Shown: positions 19,020 through 29,013, numbered from the stretch's first letter. The stretch is DNA of 64,000 nt from Oligoflexia bacterium (GCA_030432875.1 JAUILP010000011.1:1-64000), one strand, 5' to 3'. Numbers and translations: made by a program. Notes: generated by a model from the letters alone, not told the origin.

Positions 19020-19757
19020 TTAAAGCGAGATACCTAGATAGAATCTAAGGAGCTGGTATGTAGGGAGTTTTCCCAAGCGGTCGAGAGCATCTTCCATATC
19101 TTTACGGCTACTGGAGTCAACATCATCTACAAATGTATTATTTATAGAGCTTTTAGAACTGAGCGGAGCCATAACCCCTATCCAGTCACAACCAAGCGTA
19201 AAATAATCCCACTGCCATCTATTACCAATTGCAAAATCAACTACGGTGCTCGTCGCACTCAAATCAATTTCATAGGTAATGATATTAGAGGTCAGCGAAT
19301 CAAACGCATCTCTAACCCCAATTTTTCGACTCCCTAGTCCCAAATTGGTATAAAAAGAGTTGCCCCAGAATTTCTTAACGCGAAGATCATAAGTCGTTCC
19401 ATATATTTCAAAAAAAAGCATATTTTGGGCGCCTTGGGAATAATCCAGCTCCAGAATAGCATCAGGGTTCAAATAGTAGCCAGCGCTAAAACCCATTGAA
19501 ACAAGCGGTGCAACGGTAAAACCCAGAGGCTGTAAAGCAAAGCTGAATTTCTTGTTCTGCCTCATCGCCGCACTACTGTCATCCAAAGTTTGATCTGGGC
19601 TCATGACTTTATCACTGATGTTAGTATCACCAACCACTTCAATTTTTTTAGCTTTTTTGGCCTTTGAGTTTTTCTTATCAGGAGCCTCTGGTTGGGCAAA
19701 AATAACACTAGGGAACAAAAACAAAAACAAAGCCAAAGCTAACGCACGGTACATCAT
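19020..19757 (-). CDS. Outer-membrane beta-barrel protein, unknown function
   Basis: The protein has 245 residues. A signal peptide (about 1-21, cut near FAQPE) is followed by a Lys-rich linker and then alternating beta strands from about residue 70, such as MGFSAGYYLNPDAILELDYS and FYTNLGLGSRKIGV. It ends in FYLGISL, a typical barrel end. The start has two ATG codons in tandem, preceded by an 8-G run that seems to serve as the Shine-Dalgarno. It is the last gene of the 24.8-19.0 kb minus-strand surface cluster. Confidence 0.72.
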   Translation of the reverse strand: MMYRALALALFLFLFPSVIFAQPEAPDKKNSKAKKAKKIEVVGDTNISDKVMSPDQTLDDSSAAMRQNKKFSFALQPLGFTVAPLVSMGFSAGYYLNPDAILELDYSQGAQNMLFFEIYGTTYDLRVKKFWGNSFYTNLGLGSRKIGVRDAFDSLTSNIITYEIDLSATSTVVDFAIGNRWQWDYFTLGCDWIGVMAPLSSKSSINNTFVDDVDSSSRKDMEDALDRLGKLPTYQLLRFYLGISL

Positions 19758-19760
19758 ACT

Positions 19761-19768
19761 CCCCCCCC
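19761..19768 (-). repeat. G8 homopolymer at the ribosome binding site of the barrel gene
   Basis: On the minus strand eight G residues end 3 bases before the ATG at 19757. No other Shine-Dalgarno is present. A change in run length would alter its strength or spacing, so this is a possible slipped-strand expression switch. Confidence 0.5.
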
Positions 19769-19848
19769 AAATATAGAATCAAAAATGCCTTTCCTATAAC
19801 TTTAGACAATTATCCAGCTATAGCCATTTCAGAGCCAAAGATGAACGG

Positions 19849-21132
19849 CTAAATTTTTCCTGAAAATTTAAAACTTTCCCTAGGTATTATGAGGAAGGGA
19901 CCCGAAACACTTTGGCGACGCCAGAACAGCTGCAAAGCTATACGAACTTTGGGGCCCTGAAAATATTTCATCCTAAGGTTGTGTTCGCCCGCCGTTAAAA
20001 ATTTTGATTTTGATTTGGTCAAAGCGTCATGCATACCATCATTATCTATGATTAGCTCATTATCGATATAAAGCTGTGCTCCGTCATCACTGATAATTTG
20101 AAATTCCCAGGTATCAGTTTGAGGAATAATAATTTTTGCATAAGAATCAAGGGCGAACCATTCTATGATATTTAAGCTTGTTGAAGACCCACTCGCTTGA
20201 ACAAAGGGAAAACCATCTGTAAAGGGTCTATCTTGAACGTTAAAATTTTCCATACAAAAAGTATTAAAAAGTAGATTTGAGCTCAGTATTTTTCCATCCA
20301 CAAAGTTTTCTTTCATGAAAACAAGTTTTTCATAATCATGGTTAGGAGCTGTACCAGCATGCTGGTTAAAATCAGCTATTATAGCTCCCTGGTATGAAGC
20401 TATATTATAGGCATTTACAAAAATGGGGTATTTATTGGCATCATAAGCGAGACAGCGACAAAAAACAGGATTTTGATCTTTTGTCCCTCCGGTACACTGG
20501 GAAGCAGGAGAATTTTGATTGGGTGTGTTATCATCGGGGTCTAAATAGTTAGGAATACCATCGTGGTCGGTATCATCATCATTGAGATCGCCATTATTAT
20601 TAACATCTTCGTCTATAGTTAAAATACCGTCACCATCATCGTCAGGGTCTAGATAATTTGGAATGCCGTCGTGATCGGTATCATCATCTTGCAAATTGTC
20701 GTTATGATTTATATCTTCACCAGAGCTTGGGATACTATCATTATCATCGTCGGGATCTAAATAATCAGGAATACCATCATGGTCAGTGTCAGGAACAAGA
20801 ATACTTCCATCTGTACCTGCTGGAACTAAAGATACGCTATTTGCCGATCCCGGTCTATTGGCCTGACTTTCTGTTCCCTCGTATAAAGTCGCGACTCCGT
20901 CATTGTCATCATCAGGATCGAGATAATTCGGAATGCCATCTTTATCAGTATCGCCTTTGGGTTTTTCAATGATATCAGGGATACCATCTTTATCGCTGTC
21001 TAAGTTTTCAGAGATGGGATTACTTTTTTTAGGTCCTTTTCCGCCAAAAAATTGGGTTTTTGCACAGTTAGTCGCAAACAACATAAAGAATATCGATACA
21101 AAAAGTAACTGAAGAATTTTTAAAAAATTCAT
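19849..21132 (-). CDS. Lipoprotein with thrombospondin type-3 repeats and PA14 domain
   Basis: The protein has 427 residues. A signal peptide ends in a lipobox-like FATNC (Cys23). Residues 45-202 hold acidic Ca-binding repeats with DxDxDG cores (DTDHDGIPNYLDPDDD and variants). Residues about 265-415 match a PA14 domain: WEFQIISDDGAQLYIDNEL, then GEHNLRMKYFQG. PA14 domains bind carbohydrates or other ligands. This suggests a calcium-stabilised surface adhesin or lectin. It lies 69 bases after the TonB-dependent receptor and may share its transcript. Confidence 0.85.
   Translation of the reverse strand: MNFLKILQLLFVSIFFMLFATNCAKTQFFGGKGPKKSNPISENLDSDKDGIPDIIEKPKGDTDKDGIPNYLDPDDDNDGVATLYEGTESQANRPGSANSVSLVPAGTDGSILVPDTDHDGIPDYLDPDDDNDSIPSSGEDINHNDNLQDDDTDHDGIPNYLDPDDDGDGILTIDEDVNNNGDLNDDDTDHDGIPNYLDPDDNTPNQNSPASQCTGGTKDQNPVFCRCLAYDANKYPIFVNAYNIASYQGAIIADFNQHAGTAPNHDYEKLVFMKENFVDGKILSSNLLFNTFCMENFNVQDRPFTDGFPFVQASGSSTSLNIIEWFALDSYAKIIIPQTDTWEFQIISDDGAQLYIDNELIIDNDGMHDALTKSKSKFLTAGEHNLRMKYFQGPKVRIALQLFWRRQSVSGPFLIIPRESFKFSGKI
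20527..21000 (-). repeat. Coding repeats for thrombospondin type-3 units
   Basis: Within the preceding gene, near-identical DNA blocks encoding DTDHDGIPxYLDPDDD recur at irregular spacing of about 30 codons. They could recombine or slip, changing repeat number between strains. Confidence 0.7.
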
Positions 21133-21201
21133 AGGGACCTCTATAAGAATTTTTGCTAAAAATAATATGTGTTTACTATTGTAGCAAATTTCCTGTTTTG
21201 C

Positions 21202-23243
21202 TCAAAATTTAAGAGAAAGAGAAACCTGATAATTTCTCCCAGGCAGAGGATAACCTTCAACCTGCGCGTAGGCGACATAACCAGAATTTTGTTTAAAATC
21301 ATAGGCATATACAGGTGTTTTCGTTACATCACTTAGGTTTTGCACAAGGAATAGGATTTCGCTGGCATAAGTTTGCGACTTATTTTTGAGGGATATACTA
21401 AAATCATGGGTTATTTGGGAACTTAATGTCTTTACCCCAAGTTCGTCTAAACTAAGCTCCCCTCGGTAAAAAGATGTTAATCCTAAGCTAAAGTTGGCAT
21501 GAGTAAATATGATTTCATTAGAACCTTGATCATGGGGAATTCCTGCGATAAAGGCATACTCCGGTACCTCCATGTTGACAGGAAAAATCCTTGCATAATT
21601 TGTATTTAAAGTCCATTTACCTTTGAAAAAATTAGCATCGATTTCATAGCCCTCAATCTTAAAATTTCCATAATTTACGGCTTTGGTTGTGCCAAAGCTG
21701 GTCGGTACAAAAACAATTTTTTGCGTCAAATCATCGTGAAACAAGGAATAATTTAGTTTAATATTTTTTTCTGGAAAAAATTCTAAGACAGTGCCAATTT
21801 CTTTGTGGAGGATTTGCTCGTTATTTAGATCTTTATTGGGGGCAATAGTCGAGGCATTGCCCATTTGTGCGACTAAAGACGGAGGGAAATCGTTAACGAC
21901 AAAGTGTGTATAGATCACCTGATCATTTAGTGCGCTGACAAAGCCAATGCCTCCCCCTTTACCAAATGAGTTGGCGGCTTGATCGAAAGTAGCAACATCA
22001 TTACCATGATTTTTATCGCTGTTTTTAAGGTAGGTCCCCTTTAGCTGAACCTGCGTTTTTTCTGTGAGTTTGAGGCGAAAAGCGCAGTATAACCTTTTAT
22101 TATCTCTGCTGATTTCACTTGGAAAAAATGGTCCTATTTGCGCTGTAACGTGTGAGGTATTTAAAACATACTGGCAAGTAGAATTGAGAGCTAGATAGTC
22201 GTGTTCCATAAAGAAATTCATCGACTGCGTCGTCGCGGTCAAAGCGGCACTTTGTAAATTGAGAAGGCTTTTATCTTCATCATAACTTTCTAATACATCT
22301 TGATGATACTTAAGACCAAGCCCCAATTTTAAAAAATATTTGTTACCGCTAAATAAATAAGCAACATTGGTACCTGCTATATGATTGGCATTAACTTCGC
22401 GCGCATGGCTGGTAGTAAGGCGACTTGGAGCAGGGATACTACGCTGTTTTTCTACTTTACGGAGTGTCCCCCAAATTTGCCAGTTATGATAAAAGACTTT
22501 AAAATTGTGAGTAAATTTGTGTGATCTTTGGTCGTTATTATCCCGAGTTTCAAGGCGATCATCGCTCGAATTGTATGGGGTCATTTTGTCATCATAATAC
22601 TGGTAGCGACCATCTGTATATTGATAGGAAATAAATGACCTTCCTTGAAAAAGGATTTCGTCATTTTGTAAAATATTCCGCAAAATCGCCCAATGATTTA
22701 ATCCTTTCGCCTGCCCCCAATCTGTTCCGATTTCTATATCATTTTTATGGCTAAACACCGGAGAAAAACTAATCACTCCTAAGGGATTTAAGCTAGGCAA
22801 AGAATTATCAGGCCAACCTTGAAAGATACTCATTTCACCGAATTCACGAATATCAAGATCATCACTTAAGGTAAACCCTGTATAGGGATCTTGAAGCAAG
22901 GCATTTTGAAGAAATATTTCAGTGTAACGGGTGTCATAACCCCGAGAACGCGGCACGCTAAAACTTGAACTGCTATTTTTTCCCGTATCTGGCAAATAAA
23001 ATCCAGAAATTTTTTTTAAGGAATTATCGGTGCGATACCCGCCAAGCTGGGTAGGGCTAAGCACTTTATTTTTTCCGGGCTGAATAATTCGATGCTCTTC
23101 TGTCTGCTTTTTTTTCCCCCAGACGTCAATCACCGTGTCTTCACTGCCCTCTGAGCTTCTGGCAGTAGAGGATAAACACACTAGGGCTAAGAGAGCTAGC
23201 CCACAATAGTGTAAATATTTTTTTTTTTAAAGAGACTGATCAT
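21202..23243 (-). CDS. TonB-dependent receptor, apparent 1-base frame break in the signal peptide
   Basis: The body (about 660 residues from 23181) has a plug domain with VPRSRGYDTRYTEIFLQNAL and a barrel ending in YQVSLSLKF. It would import a ligand using TonB energy. Reading upstream of the in-frame GTG at 23181 gives a perfect signal peptide core (KKKYLHYCGLALLALVCLSS) with no start codon. An ATG at 23243 overlaps the previous gene's TGA (ATGA), but is joined to that core only if the A11 run (23218-23228) were 12 long. So either the gene is off by one base here, phase-variable, or misread. Starting at the GTG would cut the signal peptide in half. No TonB box is evident. Confidence 0.82.
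23218..23228 (-). repeat. A11 homopolymer inside the receptor signal peptide region
   Basis: Eleven A residues on the coding (minus) strand separate the coupled ATG (23243) from the signal peptide core. Twelve would restore a continuous frame starting MISLFKKKKYLHY. Runs of this length are prone to slippage and to sequencing error. Confidence 0.75.
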
Positions 23244-24751
23244 TGAGTAAAATATGATCCAAAAAAAGTAAGACGGGTGGGTAGCGTTTTTATAATGGCC
23301 CCATTTTTTATTATTTTTATTTGGCTCGTTCCGTCAGCAAATCTTTCCCCAACAAAAAGTTGCTCATTCGTCAGATCAATATTAAAACTGGGAAAATAAT
23401 ACAGGGCAAGATTTACAGGAAAATCATATAACTTCCCCATAGTTTCTTCACCATCTAAAGGATTTATGGCAACTTTGGCGACAAAATACTCACTTAGGTT
23501 ATCTGCCGTCTTTTCGTTAAGAAACATGGTATAAAACTCAAGGCGCTCGGGATCTAAAACGACGCTATAGGGGTTGGCGGAATACGGATATTTTTGCAAA
23601 GGAAAAGACATTGCTAATTTGAACTGTTCTACATTGATGACATCAAGAGCTGCGCGACAAGACTTCATATCCTCAGGATAAAACTCCCAAGCGGGGTCGG
23701 TACATAAACCTAAACTGAGAAGTTCGCCTCTAAGGTTCCACTGCAACTTAGTGGGGAAAGTGCTTGTTAAAAGAATGCCCTGTATACCCTCTTTAGCGGG
23801 ATCAGCATCCAAGGGGGTAAGCTGATCTGCTTCCCATACAAATAAAAATAAAGCTTGGCTATTATTTATGCGAGGCAAGGACTCATTATCCCAACCCTGA
23901 TGGGCAATGGCTAAATATATCTTGCCACCCATTTTAAACGAAGCCCCTTGCTCTGGGCGAAACTGGATGTTTTTTGTCTCCCCTAAATCCAAACTCTTTG
24001 TATCCACCGCCACCATTGACCCAGTTTCAACATTGAGGACGACTATTTTACCGGCGGTATACATACTTAAAGCAAGATGCTGGTCATCCAGAGCGGTGGC
24101 ATCATGAGGGTCATAATAAGTGAGTAAAGCATCGCTTTTTTGAGGTGACAAACTAAAACTCGTCCCATTTTTTTTTAGCAAACGAAAATTTGTATTTCCT
24201 GGACTTCTATTAAACAAAGCCCCAATTTGAGAGTGCCCCATCAAATAAGGATCACCTGACTCTCCCGAAGAAATGAGCGTCACCTTATCATCCGTAAAAT
24301 TCCAGTAATGAAGCTCAGAAATACGGTAATTCATATCAACAGACGTAAAAACCATCCCAGTTGTAGGCGCAAGGTCCGAAGGTTCAGGCATAATAGGGAT
24401 GATTTTTGTGGCTGGAGCGGCCACCAAGTTTAGTGCTTTGCCGTCCCCCTCAGTAGTAGCTCCTTGCTCCTCAGCGGAGGCTTCCGCGTGATTAGGGGAG
24501 CTATCTAATTTAGGGTCAACACGGGTGTTTTGTTGGCTGTCTTCTACCAGGGTAGGGGAACCATTTAAATCCTCTAAGGCACCTGGAGTTACCTGGTCCT
24601 CCAAATCTACTGTGTCCGAAGAATCCTCTGTAACTATCTGATTGTTATTTATTTTATCATTCTTCTTGGACCCACATCCCAAAATAAGCGCGCTGCAAAT
24701 GAGAAACCAGTACATATTTGTTAGTATTTTAGCAAATTTTATCAATTCCAT
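23240..24751 (-). CDS. Lipoprotein translationally coupled to the TonB-dependent receptor
   Basis: The protein has 503 residues. The signal peptide ends in LILGC (Cys26), followed by an acidic low-complexity linker (residues about 30-105) and a beta-rich domain that looks propeller-like (repeated HYWNF, HLALSMYTAGKIVVLNVETG). I chose the ATG at 24751 with GGGAAG upstream; a TTG at 24763 would add 4 residues. Its stop overlaps the receptor's upstream ATG. This pairing suggests a surface lipoprotein that captures ligand for the receptor. I do not recognise the family. Confidence 0.75.
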   Translation of the reverse strand: MELIKFAKILTNMYWFLICSALILGCGSKKNDKINNNQIVTEDSSDTVDLEDQVTPGALEDLNGSPTLVEDSQQNTRVDPKLDSSPNHAEASAEEQGATTEGDGKALNLVAAPATKIIPIMPEPSDLAPTTGMVFTSVDMNYRISELHYWNFTDDKVTLISSGESGDPYLMGHSQIGALFNRSPGNTNFRLLKKNGTSFSLSPQKSDALLTYYDPHDATALDDQHLALSMYTAGKIVVLNVETGSMVAVDTKSLDLGETKNIQFRPEQGASFKMGGKIYLAIAHQGWDNESLPRINNSQALFLFVWEADQLTPLDADPAKEGIQGILLTSTFPTKLQWNLRGELLSLGLCTDPAWEFYPEDMKSCRAALDVINVEQFKLAMSFPLQKYPYSANPYSVVLDPERLEFYTMFLNEKTADNLSEYFVAKVAINPLDGEETMGKLYDFPVNLALYYFPSFNIDLTNEQLFVGERFADGTSQIKIIKNGAIIKTLPTRLTFFGSYFTQ

Positions 24752-24952
24752 AGATCTTCCCAATCAGAGTAAAAATGAGTTCGTTTTAAACATCTTTACA
24801 TTAATGGGGAAATATAAGGCATGCAATGAGAAAAAGGCTCAAGATCGTATAAAACGAAAATCGCGTAAAGCAGGACGAATAAGTCGCTCCTAGCCTACGC
24901 GATACAGGTCATTTTGCTATGAAATCTCTAAAGCCATCATTCAACTAAACAT

Positions 24953-27202
24953 TTAATCTTTTATCTTAACCTTTATCAAAATTTTGTCGCTTGCCTCCAA
25001 ATTTGCCTCTGGGGCCAATATAACGTTATTTTTCTTTATGAGAAAATCTTTTGTTTCCTCACCATTGATAAAGACACTAACGCTATGATTTTCTATATTT
25101 TCCATCAAATCAAAAAGATAACTATAGTGAATTTCCTTGAGTATTTGATAACTTATCATTATTTTTTCATCTTGCTGGGCAGCACATTTTAGTATTATTT
25201 CTGTCGCTGAAACGGTAACATCATCTTCCTTGCAATCGGTCGAGACACCGGTCACTTTGATCGAGTCTTCCATGACATCTTGTCCTGAGATGTCGATCTT
25301 AAAAATATCCAGGTCGGTTTTATATTTTACTAGTATTTCTCGTTCCTCTAAAAAATCGTTCTCACTGATAACCACGCTTTCATCCTCTAAGAGAACATTT
25401 ACGGGATCCCCTGTTTTGGCATCAACAACGGTTAGGGTGTTTTTTGCGGTTTCATAATCTTTAGATTTTACATTAACTTGATATTTCAATTTCTTTCCGC
25501 GAAAAGCTTTGTACAAAAATTTTATTTCGTCTTTATCTTTAATATCAGCGAGAACTATAGCTTCACTCGTTTTTTCGTCGCACAAATAATCAATACCTTT
25601 AACGGCTTCACGATTATTGATCAATAATTTGCAGTCCTTTTTCTTCACATCTTTAGAGATTGTATATTTTTTTTCTTTGGGCTCATCACGTTTATATTTC
25701 ACCTGAATCTTGGCATAATCGGGGGGAGGAGTCATAAAACTAATTGTATCCCCCTTAATTTTATACTGGCTGCTGTGTTGTAAAACATCATTCACAAAAA
25801 CTTCCAATTCATTTTCTCGAATTTTGTAACTTCCCGAAGCCAGGGTAAAATCCTTCTTAAGAGGAGTTCCACCTACTTCATATTCGATTTTGATGATGGC
25901 ATCAGTCTTTATATTTTGGTCTTTTTCAATTTCAACAATTGATCCGCTGGTACTAAATTTTGAACTCGGTAAGACCTTGTTATCCACTAAAACTTTTACT
26001 GTTCCCGCATTCGGCACCGAAGCGAGCGGAAACTGCGTCCTTATGATTTGTTTCATATCCAAAGAAATTGCTCGCAAAATATCATCATAAGACTCAGCGC
26101 AAATGGAGCCATCTGTTCCTTTTGTCTCTTTAACAAGCCTCTGATAAATATTAGCTTGAGCATTACCCGTCGCACATGATTTGCCTTGACCTTTTTTTTC
26201 AGGCTGCCAGTAAAGACCGTAAACCCGGGCTGTTTCCCCCACTTCACGGATTGTTTTCAAAAACTCGATAAAGGGCTCTTCAGATTTCCAGGGAGAAGAA
26301 GGACACCCCAGTCCATTAGTACAGTTGTCTTCGTCACTTACGATAAGAATTGCAAGACTTGATCCGGTCCTTAGCCAAGGCGTTTGGGTACAAGTGAGTG
26401 CGAGATGGGCTTGACGAATGCCTTCCTCTTCTGTTCCGAGCTTAGTGCCAACATTAACCGCACTACGAAAATTTGCTGCTAACACCGATCGATCGGTACC
26501 TTTCTCGATAATGGCATGGAGACAGCTATTATCCACATGTTCAGTTTTAATAAAACCAATCCGCCAGTTAGTCTGATCAATATAACTCAGCAGGGGCTCT
26601 AACTGAGGGGCTAACTTTGCCTGTTCTTCACTCATGGAACTTGAATTATCAACAACAACAAGGATATCGAGAAGCCCAGCTTCTTTTGCCGTATATTCAA
26701 CTATTTTCTTTTCTCCTCCATGTCCCTGGGTAAAAGTATTGAGTTGGGTGGGGGTATCTGGAACAATATAGGTTTGAGATGCATCATCATATATACCTTT
26801 TAGCGTAATCGCCTCGCTGACTTCACTTGTGAGGCTGTCGACGATGCTTACTTGCGAAACCATTTCACCAGCCAAAAAGCTTCGTTCAAAAACGGCAGTA
26901 GTGGGGACTTTAGGTAGTGTTGCTAAAGGATCAGCCATAGGCGTGGGTAATTCACCGCCTTTTGTTTGGTCTGTCCCTACTGAGCCAGGAAGATCAGAAA
27001 CTTCACCTATGCCTTTCCCCACCTCTTCTGAAGTATTTTCCTGCAAATTATCGCTGGGCGGAGGCGAAAGCGTTTCCTCCGCGTGCGAGAGCAACGCCGG
27101 TTCCCCTGTCTGCCCATAAAACTTTGCGCCATCATTGCAGCTCGTTAAAACGCCACCCAATACCAATAACATGAACTCTAAGGAATATTGCCTTAGTCGC
27201 AT
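24953..27202 (-). CDS. Lipoprotein with von Willebrand A domain and tandem beta repeats
   Basis: The protein has 749 residues. The lipobox is in LGGVLTSC (Cys22), followed by a Pro/Ser/Glu-rich linker to about 100. The vWA domain begins near residue 178 with DILVVVDNSSSMSEE, an intact MIDAS DxSxS, and later LIVSDEDNC. From about residue 410 to the end come roughly six beta units of the type x-V-x-[VI]-N, a middle strand, then I-x-[VI]-x-Y. The design suggests a metal-dependent surface adhesin on a beta stalk. The ATG at 27202 has GGAG 8 bases upstream; an upstream extension to 27253 lacks signal-peptide sense. Confidence 0.82.
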   Translation of the reverse strand: MRLRQYSLEFMLLVLGGVLTSCNDGAKFYGQTGEPALLSHAEETLSPPPSDNLQENTSEEVGKGIGEVSDLPGSVGTDQTKGGELPTPMADPLATLPKVPTTAVFERSFLAGEMVSQVSIVDSLTSEVSEAITLKGIYDDASQTYIVPDTPTQLNTFTQGHGGEKKIVEYTAKEAGLLDILVVVDNSSSMSEEQAKLAPQLEPLLSYIDQTNWRIGFIKTEHVDNSCLHAIIEKGTDRSVLAANFRSAVNVGTKLGTEEEGIRQAHLALTCTQTPWLRTGSSLAILIVSDEDNCTNGLGCPSSPWKSEEPFIEFLKTIREVGETARVYGLYWQPEKKGQGKSCATGNAQANIYQRLVKETKGTDGSICAESYDDILRAISLDMKQIIRTQFPLASVPNAGTVKVLVDNKVLPSSKFSTSGSIVEIEKDQNIKTDAIIKIEYEVGGTPLKKDFTLASGSYKIRENELEVFVNDVLQHSSQYKIKGDTISFMTPPPDYAKIQVKYKRDEPKEKKYTISKDVKKKDCKLLINNREAVKGIDYLCDEKTSEAIVLADIKDKDEIKFLYKAFRGKKLKYQVNVKSKDYETAKNTLTVVDAKTGDPVNVLLEDESVVISENDFLEEREILVKYKTDLDIFKIDISGQDVMEDSIKVTGVSTDCKEDDVTVSATEIILKCAAQQDEKIMISYQILKEIHYSYLFDLMENIENHSVSVFINGEETKDFLIKKNNVILAPEANLEASDKILIKVKIKD

Positions 27203-27541
27203 GATACATTCTCCTCTAAAATCATCTTTTACAATGCCTGCGGTCCTCACCACAAGTCACTCCTTAGAATCGGGAAAACTTGAGCTAACTTTAAGAAATT
27301 AATAAATACACCATTAATATAAATATTATCATGTTGTTAAACTAAGAAAATCCCGCTTAATTCTTTGCGAATTTAATTGCGAATGCAAAAAGATTTTGCA
27401 CGACAACAAATATTATTCTTGTATTTACTAGAAAAATCTTATATGACGAATCCGGTCGTTGGCAGAGATGTAGATAAAGAAGACAGGGTATTGAGGTCAA
27501 AATATATGACATCTTTTAACCTTTTTTGGAGAATTTTTATT
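27203..27541. other. Divergent intergenic region of the surface locus
   Basis: AT-rich 339 bases between the vWA lipoprotein (left) and the PA14 lipoprotein (right). It must contain both promoters. I see several A/T-rich -10 like elements but no confident pair. An open frame runs through it in phase with the right-hand gene, but the lipoprotein signal sequence begins only at 27542. Confidence 0.45.
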
Positions 27542-28603
27542 ATGCAACTAAAACTTTGGAGTTCTTTTATAGGACTGGGCATGTTACTCGGAAGCTGCGG
27601 TGAAAACGGTGGAGAAGAAAGCAAGGCAAAACTACTAAGAGAAGATTCGCCTAAACTCGCTAATTACACAAATTTTAAAGGCGCTAAGGTACAGGAAGCC
27701 TGGAATGTTCGCTACACAAATAGCTTAAATGGAACCGGTACCACGCTTGCTTATGCTGAATATGGCTTTAATGATGCTGGTGTAGCCGCTTTTGACAACT
27801 TTGCCACATCTGAAGTCCCTGACGGTACTTATAATTTTCCTCGTCACCAAGCGAGCGCAACTCATCTTCAACATAACTGGCTAAACTTCAGCCCATTTAA
27901 TTCTGATGGTGCAGATCTTTCTTTTGTCGCAACCTATCAGAAAAAAATCGGCATCCTCCCCTATTCCCAGAAAGTCATCACAATGTGGGGAGCTGCGGAT
28001 GACGGCATTAGGGTTCGTATCGTCAATGCTCGCGGTGAAGAAGTGATGAGTGCCTGGAACGATAACCAATTTTGGTCCAATCATGGTTACCTAAATACTC
28101 CACGAGTTTCCTATACTTTTCCCGAAAGCAGCCAGTACGAAACGTACGCTGTCATCGTCGATTACTATGAGAATAGTGGCTTAGCACAATTTGATTTTGA
28201 ATTTGATATTAATGACAATGGTTATACACCTCCCGTCATCCCCACCATCCCCGCAGCTAATGTAAATATTTTAGATAGTTATGGGGTATGTGGTAGCGAT
28301 ATGATTCCTAATTGTTCTAATTCAGGTAACGGAAGTATCGCCCCTAGCAATGGCTTCAATATCAAGGTTGGTGCATGCCACATTACCGCATTTGAAATTT
28401 GGGAAGTTGTGCAAAAAAATGGCACTGCTTGCAAAGCAAAATGCGTCCTGAATTCTTTTGTTTCTGGAGTTCATACCAAAGTTGATGGACTTCCAAATTA
28501 TGCAGACAACAATAGCTTTTTTGTGGTGAAGTCTTCTGACAACTCTAAGGTTGTAAAAATTGACAATAAAACCGGTGATCAGACAGCCATAATGTGTAAT
28601 TAA
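27542..28603 (+). CDS. PA14-like domain lipoprotein
   Basis: The protein has 353 residues. The ATG at 27542 follows GGAGAA by 8 bases and starts a signal peptide ending in MLLGSC (Cys19). Residues about 55-235 resemble PA14: AADDGIRVRIVNARGEEVM and YAVIVDYYENSGLAQFDFEF. A Cys-rich C-terminal domain follows (VCGSDMIPNCSN, KVGACHITAFE, KAKCVLNSF), possibly disulfide-bonded. It is divergent from the vWA lipoprotein and probably belongs to the same surface system. Ligand unknown. Confidence 0.75.
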   Translation: MQLKLWSSFIGLGMLLGSCGENGGEESKAKLLREDSPKLANYTNFKGAKVQEAWNVRYTNSLNGTGTTLAYAEYGFNDAGVAAFDNFATSEVPDGTYNFPRHQASATHLQHNWLNFSPFNSDGADLSFVATYQKKIGILPYSQKVITMWGAADDGIRVRIVNARGEEVMSAWNDNQFWSNHGYLNTPRVSYTFPESSQYETYAVIVDYYENSGLAQFDFEFDINDNGYTPPVIPTIPAANVNILDSYGVCGSDMIPNCSNSGNGSIAPSNGFNIKVGACHITAFEIWEVVQKNGTACKAKCVLNSFVSGVHTKVDGLPNYADNNSFFVVKSSDNSKVVKIDNKTGDQTAIMCN

Positions 28604-28662
28604 TTTAGAATTAAACAATTAAAACATAGAGGTACACGGATATTTTTATCTAAAAAATTGAG

Positions 28663-28698
28663 GCCCTGTCCAGAAGTTGCTCTGGGCGGGGCTTTTTT
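28663..28698 (+). terminator. Intrinsic terminator after the PA14 lipoprotein
   Basis: A 12-bp stem GCCCTGTCCAGA (28663-28674) / TCTGGGCGGGGC (28681-28692), with two G-U pairs and a 6-base loop, is followed by six T residues. It lies 60 bases after the stop at 28603. Confidence 0.88.
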
Positions 28699-29013
28699 CC
28701 ACTCGCTTCCTTTTATTTAAGCCCTGGCAACTATCAATTGCTGTATCTGAATTCACTATGGGTTTATGGGGGCACCTATTCTCCCCACAGCCCTGTATAT
28801 TTGGTCCTAAATTTCACAAGATCACAATAACCTTCAAGGCGAGTGAACTCTGGAGATCCCAGTCTCACCAATAGCGATAGCTCACTGGCGCAATTCTAAA
28901 CTTAAAGCAAGTGGCAGACTATTTTTCACTATGATGACCACCTGTGTTTACGGGAGAATACTTTTTATTGAACACTGAAAACAGCCTAACCAAAGAGAAA
29001 CAGAAGAAAACAC
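28699..29013. other. Intergenic region with no visible gene
   Basis: About 315 bases between the terminator and the next gene. Short open frames exist but lack ribosome binding sites and recognisable sequence. I see no promoter good enough to name. Confidence 0.5.

Noticed and set aside
24804-24893. 29-codon Lys/Arg-rich plus-strand frame
   Set aside because: No ribosome binding site; the basic composition probably comes from local base content.
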